Source: a bacterium (GTDB lineage Bacteria > SZUA-182 > DTGQ01). From it: a stretch of DNA of 5,548 nt. A program made the translations under genes and the position numbers. The notes under the pieces are model-generated. The model did not search any database. It was not told the DNA's origin and worked only from the letters and a program-made list of their open reading frames with translations. Where the stretch lies: NCBI GenBank assembly GCA_023512255.1, contig JAILZY010000148.1:1-5548 (forward strand), in the 5' to 3' direction. This document shows positions 1-5,548 of this stretch, piece by piece. The first letter of the stretch is position 1, and each line of letters starts with the position of its first letter.

Positions 1-138
1 ACTATTGTCTTTTACCTCAATACCCTTCCCCTGCAGCTTATCTACTTCTCCTAATTTTAAATATGGGGAACATCTGTGGAGAGATGCACAAAGTGGCTTG
101 ATAAATGAGCTGGGATATACTATTATTTTACCCTTCAT
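1..138 (-). CDS. Partial divergent gene, N-terminal 46 codons, unknown product
   Basis: Reading leftward from an ATG at 138-136, the frame stays open to the window edge, so only the N-terminus is seen. The peptide begins MKGKIIVYPSSFIKPL, carries a Cys-x4-Cys pair (CASLHRC) near residues 17-23, and then has a soluble, charged stretch (LKLGEVDKLQGKGIEVKD) that reads like real coding sequence. The codons are A+T rich, unlike the large gene beside it. There is no Shine-Dalgarno sequence, but a TATAAT box ends six bases before the ATG, which would fit a leaderless transcript. An in-frame stop lies further upstream, and no other start codon lies between it and this ATG. I do not recognise the family. 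The frame is short enough to be chance; the protein-like composition and divergent position are the only support. Confidence 0.35.
   Translation of the reverse strand, partial: MKGKIIVYPSSFIKPLCASLHRCSPYLKLGEVDKLQGKGIEVKDNS
98..126 (+). promoter_or_regulatory. Sigma-70-like promoter for the rightward activase genes
   Basis: TTGATA at 98-103 and TATTAT at 121-126 are separated by 17 bases, the ideal spacing for a housekeeping promoter, with one and two mismatches to the -35 and -10 consensus. Transcription would start near 132-134 and leave a leader of about 78 bases before the ATG at 211. An overlapping TATACT (116-121) sits too close to the -35 to be preferred. The promoter lies inside the putative divergent reading frame, so if that gene is real the two transcription units interfere or are co-regulated. 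Judged by eye only. Confidence 0.45.
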
Positions 139-165
139 TCCAGAATTATAGTGAAATAAGGAATG
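136..165. repeat. Inverted repeat CATTCC / GGAATG in the divergent control region
   Basis: CATTCC (136-141) and GGAATG (160-165) are perfect six-base inverted arms 18 bases apart. They flank the minus-strand TATAAT box and the left arm covers the divergent ATG. This could be an operator for a dimeric regulator, but six-base arms are common by chance and no regulator gene is seen in the window. Confidence 0.2.
145..150 (-). promoter_or_regulatory. Candidate -10 box for the divergent leftward gene
   Basis: On the minus strand this is a perfect TATAAT. It is followed by six bases (TCTGGA) and then the ATG at 138-136, so the predicted transcription start falls on or next to the start codon. No good -35 is seen 16-18 bases upstream (AACCTG at best). 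The perfect box could be chance in A+T-rich DNA. Confidence 0.3.
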
Positions 166-193
166 GTCAGGTTAGTGAAGGCTAGCGTTTTTG

Positions 194-200
194 AAGGGAG
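194..200 (+). promoter_or_regulatory. Ribosome binding site of the large activase fusion
   Basis: AAGGGAG lies ten bases before the ATG at 211. An in-frame TGA at 205-207 means translation cannot begin further upstream, so this site and the ATG fix the N-terminus. Confidence 0.7.
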
Positions 201-210
201 TGACTGAAAC

Positions 211-3200
211 ATGAGCCAAAACCTTGAGGGCGAGAAAAAAATCTTTTGCCTTGGGATTGATATCGGATCAATCAGTGCCGATTTTGCCCTCGTTGATCAG
301 GATCGTAACATTGTCAAGACCTCATATCATCGAATAAAAGGGCAGCCAATCCCTAAGACCCTTGAAGTTTTAAAGACAGAGTTTGTCGATTTCCTGGCTC
401 AAGAGTCAGTCAATCTGTCCTTTACTGGCAGTGGTGGACTGCTCCTGAGTCAACTGCTGGATACCCATTTTATCAATGAAATCATTGCTCAGATGAAAGC
501 AGCTATCCTGCTTCATCCTGAGGCCAGAACCATTATTGAAATCGGGGGTGAGGATTCTAAGCTCATCCTGCTCGACTACCAGCAGTCTTCGCAATCTTTG
601 GTGCTGAAGGATTTTGCCATGAATACCATGTGCGCTGCAGGGACCGGCTCGTTTTTGGATCAGCAGGCCTCGCGGCTTGGGATATCAATTGAGGAAGAGT
701 TTGGAGAGCTGGCCATGAGGTCAAAAAATCCGGCCCGGATTGCTGGACGGTGCAGCGTTTTTGCCAAATCGGATATGATTCATCTCCAGCAGGAGGCCAC
801 CCCAGACTATGATATCATCGCTGGGCTCTGCTTGGCTATGGCCAGAAACTTCAAGGGAAATATTGGCAAGGGAAAGGAGTTTCAAAAGCCTATCCTATTT
901 CAGGGGGGTGTGGCCGCCAACAAGGGGATGGTGAGGGCTTTTGAGACCCTGTTTAACTTGGCTCCAGGCGAGCTGATCATCCCGCGATATTACAATTGTA
1001 TGGGAGCCATTGGAGCGGCTCTGGTCGCTCTTGAAAACCCGCGGCCTATAAGGGGAGGCGAGGTTATAGAAAGGATAACCGACTACTTGGCTAAGGAGCG
1101 CCAGAAAGCCTCATCCCTGCCGCCGCTGCGCCTTGGCGCTTATAAATATCAGGCAGCATCTGATAGCAATAAAGATGAGGGGGAATCATACTCTCCTAAG
1201 CCAGGATCTTCTCAGCCGGTCGGCGGCGAGGGAGAGCTAATTGAGGCCTATTTGGGTATTGATGTCGGATCGATCAGTACCAATGTGGTGGTGATCGACA
1301 GCCGCGGAAGGGTTTTGGCCAAACGATACCTGATGACTGCCGGGCGGCCAATTGAAGCTGTTCGCCGAGGGCTTGATGAAGTTGGGCGGGAGGTAGGAAG
1401 CCGGGTGCGGATCGTGGGCGTAGGCACGACTGGATCGGGAAGATATCTAATCGGCGATTTTGTGGGTGCTGATATCATCAAAAATGAGATTACAGCCCAG
1501 GCCAAGGCAGCCGCGGCCGCAGATCCCCAGGTTGATACCATCTTCGAGATCGGCGGCCAAGATTCTAAGTACATCAGTCTTGATCAGGGTGCGGTTGTGG
1601 ATTTTGAAATGAATAAGGTGTGTGCTGCCGGAACAGGCTCCTTTCTGGAAGAGCAGGCAGAAAAGCTTGGGATTAATATCAAGGAGGAGTTTGGCCGCTT
1701 GGCCCTGTCTGCTTCCCATCCAGTCAGTATGGGTGAGCGCTGCACGGTATTTATGGAGTCTGACCTTGTTCACCATCAACAAAATGGTGCAACTAAGGAG
1801 AATCTGGTGGCTGGCCTCAGCTACTCGATTGTTCATAACTATCTCAACCGAGTGGTGGCTGGCCGAAAGATTGGGAATCGAATCTTTTTTCAGGGGGGAG
1901 TTGCGGCCAACAAGGGAGTGATCGCCGCCTTCGAGCAGGTCCTGCAAAAGCCGATCATTGTTCCCGAGCACCACGAGGTTACCGGCGCTATTGGAGTAGC
2001 TCTGATCGCTCAGGAGGAGCGGAAGCTGTGGACCCAGAGTAAATTCCGGGGATTTGACCTAAGCCAGCGGCGCTATGAGATTGAAAGCTTCGAATGTGCA
2101 GGATGCGCCAATCATTGCCAGATTAAGAAGGTGGTTCTCGATCAAGATCGGCCACTATTCTATGGCAGCCGCTGCGATCGCTATGACGAAAAAAAGGCCG
2201 ACAAGCCACAAGCTCACCCCGTGGATCTTTTTGCCTTCAGAGCGCGGGAGCTTCATCGGCAGTATCTTGCCTACTCCTTGGCAGAAGCCCCCTACTCCTC
2301 TGCCGCGGCCAGGCCGCGGGTAGGGCTCCCTTTATGCCTCTTTTTCCATGAACTCCTCCCTTTTTGGCGGACCTTTTTTGAAGCCTTGGGATGTGAGGTC
2401 GTTCTCTCTCAGAACACAAATAAAGAGATCATCAATCAGGGGGTTCAGGTAGCGGTTGATGATACCTGCTTTCCGATCAAAGTGGCCTATGGACATATCC
2501 ATAATCTCATCCGGCAGAAGATAGACTATCTCTTTTTACCCAGCATCATCAATATGCCGACCGATCAGAGAGGCATCCACAACAGCTTCAACTGCCCCTA
2601 TGTGCAGACTATTCCCTACACGGCGGCTTCGGCCATCAATATCGAGCAGACAGGGATAAGGCTTTTGCGGCCTGTGGTTTTCTTGCGGGGAGGGATTAAG
2701 TCGATCCGAAAAACCCTCATCCAGCTTGGCCAGGAGCTTGGCCGCTCAGAGCGCGACTCGCTTCAGGCCACTGTCCAGGCTCAGGCCGCTCAGGAGGGTT
2801 TCTATCGTAGCCTCCAAAAGAAGGGACAAGAGGTCATCTCTGCCGCGGTTTCCGACCGGGAAAGGGTTATGGTTTTAATCAGTCGGCCATACAATGGTTG
2901 CGATTTTGGGCTTAACCTTGAGGTCCCTAAGATCTTTCGCGAAATGGGCTTTCTGATCATCCCGATGGATTTTCTCCCCCTCCATCAGCATCAGATCGCT
3001 GAAAGCTGGCCTAATATGTACTGGCGATATGGCCAGAGAATCCTGAGTGCAGCCCGCTTTATACGCGAGAGGGAAAACTTTTTCGCTATCTATCTAACCA
3101 ATTTCAGTTGCGGTCCTGACTCTTTCATTACCCAGTTTTTCCAACACGCGATGAGAGGAAAGCCTTACCTGCAGATCGAGGTCGATGAGCATAGCGCCGG

Positions 3201-4602
3201 TGCCGGAATCATCACCCGCTGCGAGGCCTTTGCCGATAGCCTGCGAATGAGGAGGCAGCCAGTCTCATCACCGGCGGCGAGAAGGGAGGGGCAGCAGATG
3301 GGGCAAGAGGACTATTGTGAGGCCTGCGAGCATAAGCCTTCAGCAGAGCGGCTCAAGCATTCTTTGCGCCGTGAGACCTATGCTCAGCGCACGCTCTACA
3401 TTTCTCATATGTCAGAGCATGCCCATGCCCTGTGTGCTGCCTTTCGATCTCAGGGGGTGATGGCCGAGGTTATGCCAGAGTCTGATGAGCAGACGCTCCA
3501 CTTTGGCCGTATGTACACCTCTGGCAAGGAATGCTTCCCCTGCCTGATTACTACTGGGGACATGGTCAAGATTACCCGCTCAAGTCAATTTGATCCCCAA
3601 AAGAGCGCCTTTCTCATGCCCTCCGGCGATGGCCCCTGTCGGTTCGGACAGTATCACCAACTGCACCGGCTGGTCCTTGATCGGCTAGGGTTTTCTGAAG
3701 TGCCTATCTACTCTCCCACTCAGGGGGAAACCTTCTACCGCGAGTTAGGTATTGTGGGAAAAAGATTTATTCGCCTGGCCTGGCAGGGGATTGTGATGGT
3801 CGATTATCTTGAGAAGTGGCTTTTGCGGAACCGACCCTATGAAAGCTCTGTGGGTGAAGCAGAAAGGCTGTATAACCGATGCCTCAACCTGCTCTGTCAG
3901 ACCATTGAGACAAGGGGTGAGGCATGGTCGGCTATCGACGACATCCTATCAATTCTTGGCGAATTTCACCGAAAGCCAAAGACAAAGCCGCGGCCTATGA
4001 TCGGGATTGTCGGTGAGATTTTTGTTCGATCAAATCGCTTCAGCAACAACAACTTGATCCGCCAGATAGAGGACCTTGGGGGAGAGGTCTGGATGTCGCC
4101 AATTACCGAGTGGTTTCACTATATCAACTATACCAGCAAGATTCACAGCCTGGTCAATCGGAATTTTAAAAACCTGCTGTCAACCACCATTAGGGACTTT
4201 CTGCAAAAAAAGGATGAGCGCAAGATCCATCGGCTGCTCTGCCCGCTTATCCCTGATGGCCAAGACCCTTCAGTCGAGCAGCTGCTTGACAACAGCCGTC
4301 CCTACCTGCACCCTTCCTTTGAGGGTGAGGCCATATTGAGCATTGGCAAAGCTATAGATTTTGCCGCTAAGAATATGGCTGGATTGATCAATGTCATGCC
4401 CTTTACCTGTATGCCTGAAATCGTCGCCCAAAACATTCTGGTGGGGCTCAGCCGGATCTTCGATGTTCCGGTGCTGACCTTCATACTTACCGACCAAACG
4501 GGGGAAGCGGGGTTTGAAACCCGGGTGGAAGCCTTTTTAGACATCCTCAAAGAACGGAAGCTCGCGGAGGTTAAGCAACCATGGCAAACTTCTTGGGAAT
4601 AG
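211..4602 (+). CDS. Tandem acyl-CoA dehydratase activase fused to DUF2229 / dehydratase-like halves
   Basis: This 1463-residue protein is, by family knowledge, a cytoplasmic ATP-driven electron-transfer protein; its substrate is unknown. Domains in order: ASKHA-fold activase 1 (about residues 12-275; GIDIGS, IGGEDSK, CAAGTGSF with Cys141, GRC with Cys181, FQGGVAANKG); a low-complexity linker (276-346); activase 2 (347-600; GIDVGS, GVGTTGSG, IGGQDSK, Cys471, Cys511, FQGGVAANKG); a Cys-x2-Cys-x3-Cys-x18-Cys motif (629-655); dehydratase-like half A containing the DUF2229 signature (702-1012; Cys753, Cys795, Cys967); a linker with another CxxC (1036-1039); half B (1055-1450; Cys1108, Cys1143, Cys1400). 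In HgdC-type activases the two conserved cysteines of each monomer hold one [4Fe-4S] at the dimer interface, so the two domains here could form an internal pseudo-dimer. Domain 1 is the more divergent copy (SAD after the first GS motif, FTGSGG in place of GVGTTGSG). No signal peptide or membrane segment is seen. Length fits the long DUF2229 fusion family (about 1400 residues). The family assignment is secure; the reaction is not. Confidence 0.93.
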   Translation: MSQNLEGEKKIFCLGIDIGSISADFALVDQDRNIVKTSYHRIKGQPIPKTLEVLKTEFVDFLAQESVNLSFTGSGGLLLSQLLDTHFINEIIAQMKAAILLHPEARTIIEIGGEDSKLILLDYQQSSQSLVLKDFAMNTMCAAGTGSFLDQQASRLGISIEEEFGELAMRSKNPARIAGRCSVFAKSDMIHLQQEATPDYDIIAGLCLAMARNFKGNIGKGKEFQKPILFQGGVAANKGMVRAFETLFNLAPGELIIPRYYNCMGAIGAALVALENPRPIRGGEVIERITDYLAKERQKASSLPPLRLGAYKYQAASDSNKDEGESYSPKPGSSQPVGGEGELIEAYLGIDVGSISTNVVVIDSRGRVLAKRYLMTAGRPIEAVRRGLDEVGREVGSRVRIVGVGTTGSGRYLIGDFVGADIIKNEITAQAKAAAAADPQVDTIFEIGGQDSKYISLDQGAVVDFEMNKVCAAGTGSFLEEQAEKLGINIKEEFGRLALSASHPVSMGERCTVFMESDLVHHQQNGATKENLVAGLSYSIVHNYLNRVVAGRKIGNRIFFQGGVAANKGVIAAFEQVLQKPIIVPEHHEVTGAIGVALIAQEERKLWTQSKFRGFDLSQRRYEIESFECAGCANHCQIKKVVLDQDRPLFYGSRCDRYDEKKADKPQAHPVDLFAFRARELHRQYLAYSLAEAPYSSAAARPRVGLPLCLFFHELLPFWRTFFEALGCEVVLSQNTNKEIINQGVQVAVDDTCFPIKVAYGHIHNLIRQKIDYLFLPSIINMPTDQRGIHNSFNCPYVQTIPYTAASAINIEQTGIRLLRPVVFLRGGIKSIRKTLIQLGQELGRSERDSLQATVQAQAAQEGFYRSLQKKGQEVISAAVSDRERVMVLISRPYNGCDFGLNLEVPKIFREMGFLIIPMDFLPLHQHQIAESWPNMYWRYGQRILSAARFIRERENFFAIYLTNFSCGPDSFITQFFQHAMRGKPYLQIEVDEHSAGAGIITRCEAFADSLRMRRQPVSSPAARREGQQMGQEDYCEACEHKPSAERLKHSLRRETYAQRTLYISHMSEHAHALCAAFRSQGVMAEVMPESDEQTLHFGRMYTSGKECFPCLITTGDMVKITRSSQFDPQKSAFLMPSGDGPCRFGQYHQLHRLVLDRLGFSEVPIYSPTQGETFYRELGIVGKRFIRLAWQGIVMVDYLEKWLLRNRPYESSVGEAERLYNRCLNLLCQTIETRGEAWSAIDDILSILGEFHRKPKTKPRPMIGIVGEIFVRSNRFSNNNLIRQIEDLGGEVWMSPITEWFHYINYTSKIHSLVNRNFKNLLSTTIRDFLQKKDERKIHRLLCPLIPDGQDPSVEQLLDNSRPYLHPSFEGEAILSIGKAIDFAAKNMAGLINVMPFTCMPEIVAQNILVGLSRIFDVPVLTFILTDQTGEAGFETRVEAFLDILKERKLAEVKQPWQTSWE
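2303..2319. repeat. Perfect 17-base G+C-only palindrome inside the fusion gene
   Basis: CCGCGGCC and GGCCGCGG are perfect inverted arms around a single A. In mRNA this could fold into a six- or seven-base-pair all-GC hairpin with a loop of five or three bases. It encodes the Ala/Arg-rich hinge (around residues 698-703) between the four-cysteine motif and dehydratase-like half A. A role in slowing ribosomes at a domain boundary is possible; alternatively it is just GC-rich alanine and arginine codons. Confidence 0.35.
3282..3300 (+). promoter_or_regulatory. Possible internal ribosome site and in-frame ATG between the two halves
   Basis: AAGGGAGGGG at 3282-3291 is followed by six bases and an ATG at 3298-3300 that is in frame (Met1030). 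Sequence and spacing are at least as good as the gene's own start. It falls in the non-conserved linker between dehydratase-like halves A and B, so initiation here would give a separate 434-residue half-B protein. It may be active, or a relic of a former gene boundary. The purine run also encodes ARREG, so chance is not excluded. Confidence 0.3.
4566..4570 (+). promoter_or_regulatory. Ribosome binding site of the third activase
   Basis: GGAGG lies ten bases before the ATG at 4581 and inside the last codons of the large gene. It decides the start at 4581, because the first conserved motif (LGIDVGS) begins only four residues later. Confidence 0.75.
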
Positions 4603-5021
4603 ACGTCGGCAGTGTGACGACAAAAATTGTGCTGATTGACGCAGAACATAACATTTTATTTGATACTTACCTTCGAACCGAAGGAGGGCCCATCCACGCA
4701 ATCCAGCGCGGCTTCAAACAGCTTTACGAGACGGTAGGCGAGGCTGTGGTTTCAGGTGTTGGCACCACTGGGAGCGGGCGCCGCCTGGCCGGCATTATGG
4801 CAGGAGCCGATATTGTAAAAAATGAGATAACGGCACATGCGGTGGCCGCCCGGTGGGTAGAGCCCAAAGTTGGTACCGTAATTGATATCGGCGGACAGGA
4901 TTCCAAAATCATCTGGATGCATGTTCGTGGCTCACTAGGAATCATTCTTGGGTACTTCTGGAGACTGGTAAGACAGCCGTACGTGAAAGATTTGATTTGG
5001 CGCATGAATTGGGGCATTTAA
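4581..5021 (+). pseudogene. Truncated single-domain acyl-CoA dehydratase activase (third copy)
   Basis: The frame opens with a clear BcrA/BadF/HgdC-type activase: GIDVGSVTTK near residues 6-15, GVGTTGSGRR near 60-69, KNEITAHA, and DIGGQDSKII ending at residue 111. It then leaves the family abruptly at about base 4914. The last 35 residues (starting WMHVRGSLG) are out-of-frame reading of the following peptidase fragment, ending at TAA 5019-5021. A complete activase has about 250-330 residues; the CAAGTGSF cysteine, the second cluster cysteine and the FQGGVAANKG motif are all missing, so the product cannot hold the [4Fe-4S] cluster or complete the ATP site. It overlaps the large gene by 22 bases and has its own Shine-Dalgarno, so the intact ancestor was very likely translated with that gene and served the same system. 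G+C (about 60% in the line counted) matches the large gene, not the sequence after the break. Confidence 0.85.
4908..4920. other. Junction between two unrelated broken genes
   Basis: The last activase codons that fit the family are ATC ATC at 4908-4913. The first peptidase codons that fit are GAT GCA from 4916, in a different frame. The switch therefore lies within a few bases of 4914. No inverted repeat, target duplication or insertion-sequence end is visible beside it. Either a deletion or illegitimate recombination in the genome, or an assembly chimera, would look like this. Confidence 0.75.
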
Positions 5022-5509
5022 TCCTGCATCCATGGTTAGAGCCGAACAAGATCTTAAACAGGGAAACGAACAGAAGAATCGAAGAGGAAGCGCATCGTTT
5101 TGCTGAGGCCTTTCTAATGCCAGCGGATTCATTTGCGAAGGAAGTACTAGTGCCTTCTCTGTCACAGTTACAAGTTTTGAAGTCGAGATGGAAAGTGTCC
5201 ATTCAAGCAATGATTAGGCGGCTGTTTCAGTTGGATATCATCGATGAACATACGTACAAGAATATGAATGTACAACTATCGGTAAAAGGTTGGAAACGGT
5301 TTGAGCCACTAGACGATCAAATTCAAAAAGAGGAGCCGTCCACCCTGAGAGATTCGATCGAATTGCTTATCGAAAACCAAATAAAAACACCTGAAGCCAT
5401 ATTGTTGGACTTAAAGCTTCCACAAGACGAGGTCGAAACTCTATGCTCGTTACCCGCGGGAAGGTTGAATCCTCAGAAGCTTGGGTTGCAGATTCGTCGC
5501 TTGAAATGA
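4914..5509 (+). pseudogene. ImmA/IrrE-family zinc metallopeptidase, C-terminal fragment
   Basis: From base 4916 to the TGA at 5507-5509, 197 residues fit the ImmA/IrrE (COG2856) family. These cytoplasmic peptidases usually cleave or relieve a repressor, as with ImmA and ImmR of ICEBs1. The fragment opens with DACSWLTRNHSWVLLE, then RERFDLAHELGHLILHP with the zinc-binding HExxH at 5003-5017, then EEEAHRFAEAFLMP, which supplies the usual third ligand (Glu) and the family's LMP signature. A helical C-terminal region follows. Relatives of this type are often about 350-390 residues with an N-terminal XRE helix-turn-helix; that part and the front of the peptidase domain are absent. The only normal start codon in frame before the HExxH is TTG at 4997, just two codons before it, with a weak GAAAGA upstream, so a functional product is unlikely. 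G+C is about 35-45%, lower than the left side. The gene normally travels in mobile or stress-response loci; the next gene overlaps its stop. Confidence 0.8.
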
Positions 5510-5548
5510 ACAGTATCGTTACAGGATACGATTGGGAGACGAGACGTA
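5506..5548 (+). CDS. Start of a gene coupled to the ImmA-like gene, partial
   Basis: An ATG at 5506-5508 overlaps the TGA stop of the peptidase gene in the classic ATGA arrangement and opens a frame (MNSIVTGYDWETRR) that runs off the window. There is no strong Shine-Dalgarno before it, as expected if translation is coupled to the gene ahead. Fourteen codons are too few to name a family. The overlap suggests it forms an operon with the intact form of the ImmA-like gene, perhaps as its partner. Confidence 0.4.
   Translation, partial: MNSIVTGYDWETRR

Noticed and set aside
1-54. Rightward 17-codon tail of an upstream gene ending at TAA 52-54
   Set aside because: The peptide (rich in L, Y, F, T) has no recognisable features, and the opposite strand over the same bases reads more like a real protein.
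1511-1520. GCGGCCGC palindrome at 1513-1520
   Set aside because: It is explained by a run of alanine codons in activase domain 2; nothing around it suggests a separate role.
1248-1974. Two open frames on the minus strand opposite activase domain 2
   Set aside because: They lie antisense to well-conserved activase sequence, have repetitive A/S/P/T/R composition typical of reverse-frame reading, and show no family motif or ribosome site.
4917-4922. ATGCAT palindrome at the junction as a recombination site
   Set aside because: A six-base palindrome is common by chance, and no matching copy or longer repeat flanks the join.
4896-4925. Programmed -1 frameshift linking the activase and the peptidase frames
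   Set aside because: A frame change near 4911-4913 would join the two, but there is no in-frame X-XXY-YYZ slippery heptamer, and the activase would still lack more than half of its domain. A recombinant or artificial junction explains the data better.
4958-4978. Walker A-like ETGKT just before the peptidase motif
   Set aside because: The glycine-rich first half of a P-loop is missing, and the stretch aligns with the segment that normally precedes RFDLAHELGH in ImmA/IrrE proteins.
5513-5529. GTATC / GATAC stem as a terminator after the peptidase gene
   Set aside because: The stem is only five pairs, A+T rich and not followed by a T run; it also lies inside the next reading frame.

Overview
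The window is bacterial DNA, most likely from an anaerobe. Its main gene is a giant two-activase plus dehydratase-like fusion protein of the 2-hydroxyacyl-CoA dehydratase activase / benzoyl-CoA reductase activase (BcrA/BadF/BcrD/BadG, HgdC) world. Such proteins use ATP to drive very low-potential electron transfer and are oxygen sensitive. They are typical of fermenting Firmicutes, sulfate-reducing and syntrophic deltaproteobacteria and several uncultured phyla. The sequence alone does not let me choose among these.

Layout. Bases 1-138 (minus strand) probably hold the first 46 codons of an unrecognised divergent gene running off the left edge. Bases 139-210 are a short divergent control region with a good sigma-70-like promoter for the rightward genes (98-126, inside the divergent reading frame) and a TATAAT box on the minus strand. 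Bases 211-4602 are one 1463-residue protein: activase domain 1, activase domain 2, a four-cysteine motif, then two dehydratase-like halves each with three well-placed cysteines. At 4581 a third, single-domain activase begins with its own ribosome site, overlapping the big gene by 22 bases.

Break. The third activase runs normally for about 111 residues, through its IGGQDSK motif, then stops making sense at about base 4914. From base 4916 on, in another reading frame, the sequence is the C-terminal ~197 residues of an ImmA/IrrE-type zinc peptidase (HELGH plus EEEAHRFA), ending at 5509. Another gene seems to start in the ATGA overlap at 5506. G+C falls from about 55-60% to about 35-45% across the join. 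Either a deletion or recombination joined two broken genes, or the contig is a chimera; both gene remnants lack essential parts.

How the parts work together. The activase domains should bind ATP and a bridging [4Fe-4S] cluster and pass electrons to the dehydratase-like halves; having both in one chain suggests a self-contained ATP-driven electron pump and acceptor of unknown substrate. The most interesting points are the 2+2 internal symmetry, a strong internal ribosome site with in-frame ATG exactly between the two dehydratase-like halves, and the out-of-frame gene junction near 4914. I found no CRISPR array, tRNA, rRNA, insertion sequence or convincing terminator.
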